Of a DNA stretch of 32,707 bases, positions 1-8,166 are shown in pieces. Below the pieces are notes generated by a model, which was given only the letters and a program-made list of their open reading frames with translations, ran no database searches and was not told the origin of the DNA. Where the stretch lies: positions 1 to 32,707 of the forward strand of contig NZ_RCVN01000019.1 of NCBI RefSeq assembly GCF_003697915.1, read 5' to 3'. Every line of letters begins with the position of its first letter. The first letter of the stretch is position 1. The stretch comes from Staphylococcus pseudoxylosus. Its GTDB lineage: Bacteria > Bacillota > Bacilli > Staphylococcales > Staphylococcaceae. Position numbers and translations under genes: made by a program.

Positions 1-120
1 TTTTTCACTTTATCTTTTGCGTTAAATTCTGGGTCTACTTCTGGCCCTTCTTGTTTTTTCACTTTATCTTTTGCGTTAAATTCTGGGTCTACTTCTGGCC
101 CTTCTTGTTCTTTCACTTTA
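1..120 (-). repeat. 54-bp tandem repeat coding 18-residue units of the surface protein
   Basis: Bases 1-54 and 55-108 are identical, and a third, partial copy starts at 109 before the sequence diverges. On the minus strand each unit encodes 18 residues rich in Lys, Glu, Asp and Pro (core EGPEVDPEFNAKDKVK). Perfect DNA identity between copies suggests recent amplification or concerted evolution. The array continues past the left edge. Confidence 0.9.
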
Positions 121-440
121 TCTGTTGAATCGTTCACATTATTTTTACTATTTTATTGATCTTTATGTAAGCTAGTATGAGTTGCTTGATTGACTTTTTC
201 ATCATTCACTTGTGTTTTATCATCATTAACCGGTGTATTTGTGTTATCATTCACTAAATTTTGATGTTCCTCATCTCCCAAATGATTCCCATTTTGTACT
301 TGTGCGTCCGCTTCACTTTGATTATTTTCTTCAGCAGCTTCTACAGTCCCTACATTCAAAAATAATAACGAGCCAATTAAAATTGAAGAAGCGCCGACAG
401 CAAATTTACGTATACTATACTTATTTCGTTTCTTCTCCAT
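1..440 (-). pseudogene. YSIRK-signal surface protein, N-terminal part, interrupted by an in-frame stop; runs off the left edge
   Basis: The ATG at 440 has an AGAGGTG ribosome binding site 6 bases upstream; the GTG 9 bases further up lies inside that site and is not a good start. The first 40 residues form a YSIRK-type signal peptide (MEKKRNKYSIRKFAVGASS, hydrophobic core, likely cut after VEA). An Asn/Asp/Gln-rich mature N-terminus follows, as in staphylococcal wall-anchored adhesins. After residue 95 there is a TAA at 155-153. The same frame then stays open for about 50 more codons to the window edge and enters identical 18-residue repeats containing EGPEVDPEFNAK. The reading frame is intact apart from this one codon, so I read it as a nonsense mutation in a once longer surface protein. 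A sequencing error, or expression of the short N-terminal peptide only, are the alternatives. The ligand is unknown, and the C-terminal sorting signal would lie outside the window. Confidence 0.8.
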
Positions 441-495
441 ATACAACACCTCTAAATTTTATGATTTTAAAACACAATTTAATCAAAAGAACAGA

Positions 496-561
496 CTAAA
501 TGAAAAAGTTAATAATAAAACGCGGTATTAGTTCAAAAAATTTACCTATCAATGCTTTCAT
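496..561 (-). CDS. Candidate 21-residue amphipathic peptide, PSM-like
   Basis: This very short frame runs from ATG at 561 to TAG at 498-496 and has one of the best ribosome binding sites in the window (AGGGAGGAG, about 9 bases before the ATG). The peptide begins MKALIGKFFELIPRF and ends IINFFI. Polar residues fall at 2, 6/7, 10, 14 and 18 and nearly all other positions are hydrophobic, so a helix would have one narrow polar face. Net charge is about +2. Staphylococcal phenol-soluble modulins, delta-haemolysin and warnericin-type peptides share this size, amphipathicity and lack of a signal peptide, but I do not recognise this sequence as a known member, and Pro13 would kink the helix. Two plausible sigma-A promoters lie 90-160 bp upstream. 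The gene points toward the broken surface-protein gene 55 bp downstream with no clear terminator between them. The alternative is a translated leader of that gene. Confidence 0.5.
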   Translation of the reverse strand: MKALIGKFFELIPRFIINFFI

Positions 562-649
562 ACCACTCACTCCTCCCTAAAGAAAGCACTTACATTCTTT
601 GAGAAAAATTTTATTTATCAAAAGAATTTCCAATAAATTGTTAAAAATC

Positions 650-722
650 TTTATAATTAACAACCAAAAACTTTCAATAAATAATTTAATTAGATTTTAC
701 TAAATAAACTATTTTTAGTCAA
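650..722 (-). promoter_or_regulatory. Two tandem sigma-A-like promoters upstream of the small peptide gene
   Basis: On the minus strand, TTGACT (722-717) and TAAAAT (699-694) are separated by 17 bases. Further down, TTGAAA (677-672) and TATAAA (655-650) are separated by 16 bases. Both pairs point toward the peptide gene at 561. No obvious AgrA-type direct repeat was seen. Confidence 0.5.
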
Positions 723-752
723 TAACTGATTACAACTAAATGACGCACAATT

Positions 753-784
753 AAAAAATTCTCGAAGCAACAAGCAACGAGAAT
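753..784 (-). terminator. Rho-independent terminator of the NSS transporter gene
   Basis: On the minus strand ATTCTCG pairs with CGAGAAT around a 13-base loop, followed by six T. It begins just 8 bases beyond the transporter stop codon. Confidence 0.8.
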
Positions 785-791
785 ATTCCAG

Positions 792-2120
792 TTATATAAG
801 TTGAACGATGAATATTAACACAATAACTACTGGTAAAACAAATTTAATTAAGTAGTACCACGGCATAAATAATTTAAATCTGTCTTTTCCAAAATGTGTT
901 TTCAACTCATTTTTATCTAATAATTGACCAACCACAAGCGTCGTTCCTAACGCACCTAATGGCATCAAGATATTTGATACTAAAAAGTCCATATTATCAA
1001 ATATTGTTCCAGCACCAAATTGGATACCGCTTAAACTACTAAATGACAACGTGGCCGGAATACTAATGATAAATACTAAAATACTTGCACAAATTGCTAT
1101 AGATTTACGTTTTGAATTATCATTTTTAGTAAAGTTCGATACATTTAACTCAAGTAACGAAATCGATGATGTCAGTGCAGCAAATAAAAATAGAATTAAA
1201 AAGATAAAATAAAAACCTTGTCCATAAGCCATTTGATCAAAAACTTGTGGTAATACTTTAAATAATAATCCAGGTCCCTCAGTAGGACTATATCCAAAAG
1301 CTGCAATGGCAGGGAATATTGCTAAGCCTGCTAAAATAGATACCAAAATATTCATTCCTACAATTGAAACAGCAGATGTCTTAATCGTCATTTCTTTTGA
1401 AGCATAGCTCGCATAAGTAATCATTCCTGTCGTACCTAGAGATAACGTGAAAAATGACTGCCCTAGCGCAAATAATACACCTTCCATAGAAATATCTTCT
1501 AATCTAGGTTGCAAGATATATTTCAAACCTTCCCACGAGCCTTCTAAAGAAAGTGATTTAATAACGATGACAATTAGAAAAACAAATAATAACGGCATCA
1601 TAAATTTAGAAGCTTTTTCTAATCCTTTTTCTACTCCCATCATTACAATAACCATTGTTAATAAAATAAAAATACCTTGCCCCACTATCGTTAACCATGG
1701 GTTTCCTATAATTGATTCAAACTTTATACTTCCTAATGTACTATCGCTAAAAGTTACTATTTGGAAAGCTACATTCAAGATATAGATAATAATCCAACCA
1801 CCTATAACACTGTAAAAACCAAATAATATAAATACGGCTAAGTTACCATTCCAGCCAATCATATTGAGCCATTTTTTCCCAGTCAATTTTTCATAAATTT
1901 TAGTTGTGTATGTTTTCCCCATTTTTCCGACTGTAAATTCCATCATAAGTAATGGCAACCCAACGAAAATGGTAAATACTAAAAACATTAGTAAAAATGC
2001 GCCACCACCGTATATCCCAGCCATATACGGAAACTTCCACATGGCACCTAACCCTATTGCAGAACCAGCACTTGCTAAAATAAATCCTGTTGAGGATTTC
2101 CACTGTGATTGTTTATTCAT
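792..2120 (-). CDS. Sodium-dependent transporter, NSS/SNF family
   Basis: This 442-residue protein has about 11-12 hydrophobic segments. Its first 60 residues carry the family signature: unwound TM1 with GSAIGLGAMWKFPY and the following GGGAFLL, as in LeuT-like neurotransmitter:sodium symporters. Such carriers bring amino acids or related amines into the cell with Na+. Which solute is carried cannot be read from the sequence. The length is typical of short bacterial members. The start is ATG 2120 behind AAAGGATG. The gene stands alone, divergent from brnQ, with its own terminator. A well-formed promoter (2214-2186) with a cre-like site in the leader suggests control by carbon source through CcpA. 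Confidence 0.88.
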   Translation of the reverse strand: MNKQSQWKSSTGFILASAGSAIGLGAMWKFPYMAGIYGGGAFLLMFLVFTIFVGLPLLMMEFTVGKMGKTYTTKIYEKLTGKKWLNMIGWNGNLAVFILFGFYSVIGGWIIIYILNVAFQIVTFSDSTLGSIKFESIIGNPWLTIVGQGIFILLTMVIVMMGVEKGLEKASKFMMPLLFVFLIVIVIKSLSLEGSWEGLKYILQPRLEDISMEGVLFALGQSFFTLSLGTTGMITYASYASKEMTIKTSAVSIVGMNILVSILAGLAIFPAIAAFGYSPTEGPGLLFKVLPQVFDQMAYGQGFYFIFLILFLFAALTSSISLLELNVSNFTKNDNSKRKSIAICASILVFIISIPATLSFSSLSGIQFGAGTIFDNMDFLVSNILMPLGALGTTLVVGQLLDKNELKTHFGKDRFKLFMPWYYLIKFVLPVVIVLIFIVQLI

Positions 2121-2158
2121 AATTCTACATCCTTTATATTTTACAAAACTTTATTGCG

Positions 2159-2172
2159 TTAAAGCGTTTGCG
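2159..2172 (-). promoter_or_regulatory. Candidate cre (CcpA) site in the leader of the NSS transporter
   Basis: On the minus strand CGCAAACGCTTTAA matches the cre consensus TGWAANCGNTNWCA except at positions 1, 3 and 13. It lies just downstream of the predicted transcription start, where bound CcpA would act as a roadblock. Confidence 0.45.
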
Positions 2173-2185
2173 TGACATAGCATCT

Positions 2186-2214
2186 ACTATACCATTTTTC
2201 CACCTTTGTCTCAA
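2186..2214 (-). promoter_or_regulatory. Sigma-A promoter of the NSS transporter gene
   Basis: TTGAGA (2214-2209) and TATAGT (2191-2186) lie on the minus strand with exactly 17 bases between them. The predicted start is near 2179, giving a leader of about 60 bases. Confidence 0.7.
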
Positions 2215-2272
2215 TATGTATTTTCAGCAACCAGAGCTAAAAACTTGTCACTACAGCCATTAATCAACTTAA

Positions 2273-2287
2273 AATTTTTCGAATATT
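2273..2287. promoter_or_regulatory. Candidate CodY box upstream of brnQ
   Basis: AATTTTTCGAATATT matches the CodY consensus AATTTTCWGAAAATT at 12 of 15 positions. It lies 55-70 bases upstream of the brnQ -35 box. Branched-chain amino acid transport is a classic CodY target in low-GC Gram-positives, which makes the match more credible than its score alone. Confidence 0.4.
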
Positions 2288-2342
2288 TCATGACTTTTCC
2301 CACATGCAATACTTTAAATATTAAAAATTATCTGACATTTTA

Positions 2343-2371
2343 TTGAATATACTGTTTTTTTATGTTAAAGT
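2343..2371 (+). promoter_or_regulatory. Probable brnQ promoter
   Basis: TTGAAT (2343-2348) and TAAAGT (2366-2371) are separated by 17 bases; each hexamer matches the consensus at 4 of 6 positions. It is the best candidate in the 200-bp divergent intergenic region. Confidence 0.4.
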
Positions 2372-2420
2372 AGCATGTGTTTTGTGCAAGATAATCTCCT
2401 TGAAATTGAGGTATATAAAA

Positions 2421-3722
2421 ATGAATAAACTTATCCTAATTTCTGGTCTAATGCTATTCTCATTTTTCTTTGGCGCCGGAAATTTAATATTTCCACCTAT
2501 GTTAGGTTACACAGCTCAAGAAAATATGTGGGTTTCTATGACTGGATTTGCTATTACCGGTATATTACTACCTTACTTAACAGTTATTGTAGTTGCCTAT
2601 ATGAATGGTGGCGTAGAAAGCATCGGTAACAGAGTCCATCCGATATTCGGTACGGTCTTTGCAATCTGTATTTACTTATCAATCGGTGCATTATACGGTA
2701 TTCCTCGTGCTGCTAACGTTGCCTACGAAATTGGAACAAATCATATATTACCCGTACATAATCATTTCACTTTAATTGTATTTTCATTAATATTTTTCTT
2801 CGTTGTTTATATTATTGCTTTATACCCAAGCCGTATTATAGATAATTTAGGTAAATATTTAACGCCCATTTTAATAATTATTATTGCAATTTTATGTATA
2901 TTGGTAATTATTAATCCAGAAGGCTCTATTGGACAAGCGAGTGGTGAGTATGCTCAAACACCATTAGTTTCAGGCATTCTACAAGGGTACTTTACGATGG
3001 ATTTAGTAGCTGCTTTAGCATTTTCGGTAGTCATCGTCCAAATGTTTAAATTAAATGGTGTTGATAATCAAAAGACACTCGTCAAGCACGTGATTAAAGC
3101 AGGTTTAATATCAGCGATTTTACTGCTCGTTATTTATTTTGCACTTGCTTACGTCGGCGCTACAACAAGCCATCCTGGATTCAAAGATGGTACAGGTATT
3201 TTAACGTTCAATTCTTTACGTGTATTTGGATCTATAGGTAATTTATTATTTGGTATCATCGTCATTCTAGCATGTTTAACTACATGTATTGGGTTAGTCA
3301 ATGCCTGTGCCGCATTTGCTATGAAGAAATTACCAAAAGTATCTTATAAAAAGTTCGTATTGGTATTCTCTTTACTTGGTTTTATTGTTTCAACGCTAGG
3401 TTTAGAGCTTATTTTACAGATCGCTGTTCCATTGTTAACTTTTATTTATCCAACATCGATTGTATTAGTACTTATTTCTTTAGTTGGCATTTTCATTCCA
3501 TTTGAAATGAAATTTGCCTTTATCTTACCGACTATCGTTACACTCGTTATCTCAGTGTTACAAATACTAAATGATTTCAACTTGTTTAAATCACTTAATA
3601 CGTTATATCAAAAATTACCATTAGCTGATATTCAATTAAGTTGGTTGATTCCATTTATCATTTTACTTGTTGTCGGTTTAATTATTGATTTTTTAAAAAG
3701 AAATACTGTAAAGGCATCATAA
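2421..3722 (+). CDS. brnQ: Branched-chain amino acid transport system II carrier protein (LIVCS family)
   Basis: This 433-residue integral membrane protein is predicted to import leucine, isoleucine or valine with a cation. The N-terminus MNKLILISGLMLFSFFFGAG followed by NLIFPPMLGY is the hallmark of BrnQ proteins, and about 12 hydrophobic helices follow to the end. The ATG at 2421 is chosen because GAGGT lies 8 bases upstream. The open frame continues 26 codons further upstream, but that stretch overlaps the promoter and lacks a ribosome binding site. The gene is monocistronic, with a strong hairpin about 90 bases after the stop. A CodY-like box upstream suggests repression when branched-chain amino acids are plentiful. 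Staphylococci usually carry two or three brnQ paralogues; which one this is cannot be decided here. Confidence 0.92.
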   Translation: MNKLILISGLMLFSFFFGAGNLIFPPMLGYTAQENMWVSMTGFAITGILLPYLTVIVVAYMNGGVESIGNRVHPIFGTVFAICIYLSIGALYGIPRAANVAYEIGTNHILPVHNHFTLIVFSLIFFFVVYIIALYPSRIIDNLGKYLTPILIIIIAILCILVIINPEGSIGQASGEYAQTPLVSGILQGYFTMDLVAALAFSVVIVQMFKLNGVDNQKTLVKHVIKAGLISAILLLVIYFALAYVGATTSHPGFKDGTGILTFNSLRVFGSIGNLLFGIIVILACLTTCIGLVNACAAFAMKKLPKVSYKKFVLVFSLLGFIVSTLGLELILQIAVPLLTFIYPTSIVLVLISLVGIFIPFEMKFAFILPTIVTLVISVLQILNDFNLFKSLNTLYQKLPLADIQLSWLIPFIILLVVGLIIDFLKRNTVKAS

Positions 3723-3810
3723 TCTTGAAAACTTTTAACTGTTAATATAGGAAACATAAGTAATAGTCTTTAGACTTGTTTTAATACTTGTGTTTTAACT
3801 TAGAAATTAA

Positions 3811-3866
3811 AGGGCGTGTAGATATGAAATCATGTTATTGAATTCATATCTTCATGCTCTATTTTT
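3811..3866 (+). terminator. Rho-independent terminator after brnQ
   Basis: A long stem pairs AGGGCGTGTAGATATGAA with TTCATATCTTCATGCTCT around a short loop, with a few mismatches, followed by ATTTTT. Confidence 0.7.
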
Positions 3867-3963
3867 ATATGTTATCTGAGGATAAAATCTATTCAATTTG
3901 TTATGATAGCTAACAAGTAATTAAAGCAATATTCCATATAAATAAAAAGAATGGAGTTTTAAT

Positions 3964-4335
3964 ATGAATGAATTCAAAGATTTTTTAGAGTCTATTGATC
4001 ATGCATCACACAAAGAGAAAATGGAAGCCATTTTCAACTGGATTTCAAAAACATTTCCCAACCTTGAAACTACAGTAAAATGGAATCAACCAATGTACAC
4101 AGATCACGGTACTTTTATCATTGCGTTTAGTAAAGCAAAAGCACATTTCTCAGTAGCACCTGAATCAAAGGCATTAGCTGAGTTCACCCAAAAAATAAAA
4201 GCCGCTGGTTACTCACAGACAAATAATCTATTCCGCATAAAATGGAACCAAGATATTGACTATGCCTTATTAAAAAAAATCATCCAATACAATATCGATG
4301 ATAAGGCTGATTGTGCAACATTTTGGCGAACGTAA
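3964..4335 (+). CDS. DUF1801 (YdhG-like) domain protein
   Basis: This 123-residue soluble protein has the fold pattern of the DUF1801/YdhG family: an N-terminal helix (EFKDFLESIDHASHKEKMEA), WISKTFPNLE, then the typical KWNQPMYTDHGTFIIAFSKA strand segment and a C-terminal ALLKKIIQYNI helix. Some relatives, such as B. subtilis Fra (YdhG), have been described as frataxin-like iron chaperones, but that role is not visible from the sequence and should not be assumed. The ribosome binding site TGGAG lies about 8 bases before the ATG. It is a single gene between two terminators. Confidence 0.75.
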   Translation: MNEFKDFLESIDHASHKEKMEAIFNWISKTFPNLETTVKWNQPMYTDHGTFIIAFSKAKAHFSVAPESKALAEFTQKIKAAGYSQTNNLFRIKWNQDIDYALLKKIIQYNIDDKADCATFWRT

Positions 4336-4356
4336 TCCAAACATTTTCATCATTTT

Positions 4357-4388
4357 AAAAAAAGACCCTACTTCATGAAGTAGGGTCT
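4357..4388 (-). terminator. Terminator of the floT gene
   Basis: A perfect 13-bp stem (AGACCCTACTTCA with its complement, 4363-4388) with no real loop is followed on the minus strand by seven T. Confidence 0.8.
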
Positions 4389-4395
4389 CTAATTT

Positions 4396-4447
4396 ACCTC
4401 AGTACAAAAGTTTTATAACTTTTGCTTACTGAGGTTGTTTTTTATTT
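4396..4447 (+). terminator. Terminator of the DUF1801 gene
   Basis: ACCTCAGTA pairs with TACTGAGGT, and inside it CAAAAGTT pairs with AACTTTTG. A T-rich run follows on the plus strand. With the neighbouring hairpin it separates the two converging transcripts. Confidence 0.8.
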
Positions 4448-5986
4448 TTCTGCTGTTTGGTTATGGTCGTCATTATGGTTATCTTTTATTTGATTTGAAG
4501 TATCTTCAATAGGCGCTTCAGCATTGACCTCTTCACTTTGTTTTAAAGCTGTATCTTCATGTGCTTTTTCATTTGTTTTTTCGTTTTGTTCGAAAGCGTA
4601 TGTTTTCTTTTGATTTGAAACATTTTCAAGCATTTTAGTTAAATTAAAGCCTGTCATTTGGTTTAAACCTTCTTCGGCATTAGCCATTTGGGCAATAATA
4701 CCATTTGATAATGAATTGATACCTTCACCATTTCCACCATCTAAAATACGAATATTTTCAACATTAGATAATGGTTCAGCCAGTGCTCTAGCAAACTCAG
4801 GCATTGTTTTAATCATCAATTCAGCCAACATAACATCTTTATTCTCAGCAAGTGCATTTGCTCTTTCTCTTAAACCATCAGCTTTCGCTTTCTCTTGTTC
4901 TCTAATAACTTCCGCTTCTGCTTTACCTTCTTTAAGTCGCGCTTCATAAGCAGCTTCAGCTTGCTTTATCTTAATTGCTGCATCTGTCTCTGATTGTTGA
5001 CGACGCACGTCATCTTTTTGACGTTGAATATGTACATCATTCTCACGTTCCATCTGTATCAAATGTAACTCATTTTCTTTTTCGCTACGTTGAACGTTTA
5101 ATTGTTTTTCTTTGATTTCTAAAGCTCTAGATTCTTTTTCTAACTGCCCTGAAGCTTCTGCTTGGGCTTGTGCTTTATTTGTTTCACTTAAAATAGCTTG
5201 TTCTTTTAAATCTTTTTCTCTACGTGAATCTGCAACATTCATTTGACGAGATATTTTTTCTTTCTCAGTTAATTCAGTATTCTCAGCAATTTTCATCTCA
5301 GTTTCACGTGCCGCATCACTTTCTGCAATGTCAGCTTTTTTCTTAATTTTAGCAATTTCAGGTTTACCTAAATTTTCTAAGTAGCCTTCGTTATCGCTAA
5401 TATCCGATAGCCCTAATGACGTAATAGTAAAGCCCATATTGTTGAGTTGTTCTTGAGCAACTTCGGTTACTTTATTATTAAATGCTTCTCTATCTGAATT
5501 GATTTCCTCTACTGTCATTTTAGATAATATTGCTCGTAAGTTGGTGTTCAACACTTGTGATATTTCTTCAGATACTTCATCTTTCGATTTCCCTAAGAAT
5601 TGTTCAGCATATTTAACAATACCTTGTAATTGATCTGCAACTTTAACTGTAGCAACTGCTTCAGCCTCTATGCCAACACCAGCTTTGGTCCACACAACCG
5701 GCGTTTTAATTTCCAATTGGAAAGATTTCAATGATATACGTGTTGATGATTGGAACATTTTCATTCTATAACCACCACCACGGACCACTCTCATATGACG
5801 GCCTTCATCATCTTGATAAACATTAGATTCAGTTTTTGGATTACCAATATTTGGTCCAGTAATAATTAAAGCTTCGTTGGATGGTACCGTTTTAAATCTT
5901 TCTTTCATATAAAGATACCAAACTAAACCACCAAATAGTATCAGACCTATGATAGTAGCAATACCGATTAGTACTAATAGATTCAT
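4442..5986 (-). CDS. floT: Flotillin-like protein FloT
   Basis: This 514-residue protein organises functional membrane microdomains. Residues 3-27 form one membrane segment (VLIGIATIIGLILFGGLVWY). An SPFH/Band 7 domain spans roughly 35-200 (EALIITGPNIG, KTPVVWTKAGVGIEAEAVATVKV). A long charged coiled coil with Glu-Ala-rich heptads (AEAAYEARLKEGKAEAEVIR) follows to about 370, then the flotillin C-domain with GGNGEGINSLSNGI. The tail after about 450 is acidic, Asn/Gln-rich and probably disordered. Length and domain order match B. subtilis FloT (YuaG) rather than the shorter FloA. The start is ATG 5986 behind AGGAGA. No NfeD-type partner gene (the yuaF relative of B. subtilis) is adjacent. Confidence 0.9.
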   Translation of the reverse strand: MNLLVLIGIATIIGLILFGGLVWYLYMKERFKTVPSNEALIITGPNIGNPKTESNVYQDDEGRHMRVVRGGGYRMKMFQSSTRISLKSFQLEIKTPVVWTKAGVGIEAEAVATVKVADQLQGIVKYAEQFLGKSKDEVSEEISQVLNTNLRAILSKMTVEEINSDREAFNNKVTEVAQEQLNNMGFTITSLGLSDISDNEGYLENLGKPEIAKIKKKADIAESDAARETEMKIAENTELTEKEKISRQMNVADSRREKDLKEQAILSETNKAQAQAEASGQLEKESRALEIKEKQLNVQRSEKENELHLIQMERENDVHIQRQKDDVRRQQSETDAAIKIKQAEAAYEARLKEGKAEAEVIREQEKAKADGLRERANALAENKDVMLAELMIKTMPEFARALAEPLSNVENIRILDGGNGEGINSLSNGIIAQMANAEEGLNQMTGFNLTKMLENVSNQKKTYAFEQNEKTNEKAHEDTALKQSEEVNAEAPIEDTSNQIKDNHNDDHNQTAEK

Positions 5987-6113
5987 GTCACTCGTCTCCT
6001 AATTCGTTTTATATTTTGATAAATTCTAAATAAACACTCCATATATCACTTTATTATAAATACAATAATAAGTATATATTTAAAATGAATAATCTTTAAA
6101 TCTATTCAAAAAC

Positions 6114-6149
6114 TTTTGATATTAATTTGATTGAAGACTAATATCAAAA
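6114..6149 (-). terminator. Probable terminator of the methyltransferase-like gene
   Basis: A perfect 11-bp inverted repeat (TTTTGATATTA with its complement) encloses 14 bases. On the minus strand it is followed by GTTTTTG. It lies 27 bases after the stop at 6177 and may also insulate floT. Confidence 0.5.
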
Positions 6150-6176
6150 CAACAAAAAGTGAGTTTAAGGTATTTC

Positions 6177-6878
6177 TCATATTTTAATCTTTAACATAGT
6201 ATTTGTATTAGTTTGGAATTCATAATCAACTTTTATTTCTTCTATTTTACAACCTTGCTCAGACAAATAATTTATTATATCGTCTAGCTTCTCATAACGT
6301 TCTCCTTTTAAATTAACAATTGGAAAAATACGTATTTCTTTTTTAGTTACCCTTAACATTTCATTTAAAGTCTGTTTATGAAAATGATAATCAAAGTGAT
6401 CAGCGTACATAAATAGAAAATGCGCAGATAATAAGATATCAAATTCATTATTTTTATATGGTATCTTGGGCAATGAGGCTACTTTATATGATTTAGGATA
6501 TTGTTCCATATCATAAATACAATCTGTTAATGCTTGCATTCTATGCCTCTTCAAGTGGCTGATATTCTTAAAGTAACGCCAACAATAATTTGATTTTGAC
6601 GATTGCATCTTCTCCATAGCGTGCTTTAAATCATCTTTCCCCCTGCTGTATAATTCTGTAGCATTAAAAGTATATGCAATATCACATGACTCTATATTCA
6701 AACCCTTTTTTCTTCCTATTGCTGTAAATGAACATGCACCGGCAGGACAATCTAATATTTTTTCACTTTCTAATTCCGCCAAATTTAAATTAAACATGCT
6801 AAAATACTCTTCATATGTTCGACCAATAAAAATAACTCGCTCAATTTCTAGTTTCGTATTTTTTGATTTCTCACTCAT
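6177..6878 (-). CDS. Class I SAM-dependent methyltransferase-like protein
   Basis: This 233-residue soluble protein has a motif I-like ILDCPAGACSFTAIG near residues 41-55, a following acidic ESCDIAY, and a motif IV-like NEFDILLSAHFLFMYADHFD near 147-166. It then has LNEMLRVTKKEIRIFPI as the post-motif strand. This layout is that of a Rossmann-fold class I methyltransferase (methyltransf_11/25 type). The substrate is unknown. Motif I reads DCPAGA instead of the usual DxGxGxG, as in some divergent families, so catalysis is likely but not certain. The start at 6878 has AAGGGGG upstream. No operon partner is evident. Confidence 0.65.
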   Translation of the reverse strand: MSEKSKNTKLEIERVIFIGRTYEEYFSMFNLNLAELESEKILDCPAGACSFTAIGRKKGLNIESCDIAYTFNATELYSRGKDDLKHAMEKMQSSKSNYCWRYFKNISHLKRHRMQALTDCIYDMEQYPKSYKVASLPKIPYKNNEFDILLSAHFLFMYADHFDYHFHKQTLNEMLRVTKKEIRIFPIVNLKGERYEKLDDIINYLSEQGCKIEEIKVDYEFQTNTNTMLKIKI

Positions 6879-7141
6879 TTATATCCCCCTTGCAACTGTT
6901 ACATATAAAATTTTCACTATTTTATTGAAATCTCACTATAAACACAGTGGGTTAAATTTAAAAAAACTCTACTTGTAAAAAGGGTGGTTTACGTCTAAAG
7001 CAGCTTTTAAACACACTAATGTTTAGTTCTAGTGCATGAAGCTTTATAAATTTTGAAAAATTTACAAAGCACAAAGTTGTTCTTTATTAATCGAATGAAT
7101 CGTCACCCTCAAAAGCATTCGTATTTATCTTGTGTCATCAC

Positions 7142-8122
7142 CTATAACGTCCACTTAATTAAGATAGATGCATACGCTAATCCACCACCAAACCCAACTA
7201 GTAATACTAAATCACCTTTTTTAATTTTATTCTCTTTGACCGCTAGATCAATGGCCAACGGAATTGTGGCTGAGGACGTATTGCCATAGTATTCAAGACT
7301 TTTTAATGCTTTATCTCTTGCTATACCAGATTTATCACATATAGATTCAATCATCCTAGCATTCGCACTATGTGGTACAAACCAATCTAAATCTTCTTTC
7401 GTGTAATTGGCTTTATTCAAAGTCTGCTCAATAATTCTCGGTACATTGCCTACTGCCCATTTGTACACACCACGCCCATTTTGGACAATAAACCCTGGAT
7501 TTTCTAACGCTTCGTCAAACATTGCTTCCGATAATTCCGAGCAATATAAATTATGGCCTTTTTTGCCATCTGATCCGGCATCACTTGCTATAAAACTCGT
7601 CTCATCTTCATTGTATTCTACTAAAAATGCACCTGCCCCATCTCCGAATAATATGCATGTGCCACGATCTTTGTAGTCTGTAATCTTAGATAATGTTTCT
7701 GCTCCTATAACTAAAACTTTCTTATTTTGACCTGAAGTTATGAGACCATTGGCAATATTAAGACCATAAGTAAAACCAGCACAAGCCGCATTAATATCTA
7801 TTGCCCCTGCATTTTCCAACTCTAACTTAGCTTGTACATAAGAAGCGACACTTGGCGTTTTATAATCAGCTGTTAATGTTGCATTCACAATCATATCCAC
7901 ATCACTTAAATCGACTTGATATTTCTCTTGTAAATCCAACACTGCTTGATAACTAATATCGCTTGTATATTCATCCTCTTTTGTAATTCTTCTCTCTACA
8001 ATTCCAGTTCTTTGTTGTATCCATTCATCTGACGTATCTACTATATTTTCAAAATCATGATTGTCCATTATTTTTTCTGGAACATATGAACCTTTCGCAG
8101 TAATTTTAGCAAACGATTTCAT
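7142..8122 (-). CDS. fabH: Beta-ketoacyl-ACP synthase III (FabH family)
   Basis: This 326-residue condensing enzyme joins an acyl-CoA primer to malonyl-ACP at the start of fatty-acid synthesis. The catalytic triad is complete: Cys114 in NAACAGFTYG, His251 in VPHSANARM, and Asn281 in YYGNTSSATIP. The C-terminal GFGGGLAYASILIKW is the usual thiolase-fold ending. The ribosome binding site is AAAGGGGAA before ATG 8122. The gene stands alone; the main staphylococcal fabH normally sits next to fabF, so this may be a second, FabHB-like copy for another primer. That is inference. It is divergent from an SDR gene, with a perfect inverted repeat in the shared region. A promoter TTGTGA-18-TATAAA (8196-8167) fits. 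Confidence 0.88.
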   Translation of the reverse strand: MKSFAKITAKGSYVPEKIMDNHDFENIVDTSDEWIQQRTGIVERRITKEDEYTSDISYQAVLDLQEKYQVDLSDVDMIVNATLTADYKTPSVASYVQAKLELENAGAIDINAACAGFTYGLNIANGLITSGQNKKVLVIGAETLSKITDYKDRGTCILFGDGAGAFLVEYNEDETSFIASDAGSDGKKGHNLYCSELSEAMFDEALENPGFIVQNGRGVYKWAVGNVPRIIEQTLNKANYTKEDLDWFVPHSANARMIESICDKSGIARDKALKSLEYYGNTSSATIPLAIDLAVKENKIKKGDLVLLVGFGGGLAYASILIKWTL

Positions 8123-8166
8123 CTAATTATTCCCCTTTAACTATTATAATTATTTAATTCTATACA

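Noticed and set aside
233..499. Plus-strand frame opposite the YSIRK gene
   Set aside because: It is a shadow of the surface-protein gene: no ribosome binding site, and its residues are the complement of Asn/Asp-rich codons.
1447..1785. Open frame of about 112 codons on the plus strand inside the NSS transporter gene
   Set aside because: It is antisense to a well-supported membrane protein, has low-complexity composition and no ribosome binding site. The same holds for the other frames opposite floT, fabH, allC, allF and the MFS gene.
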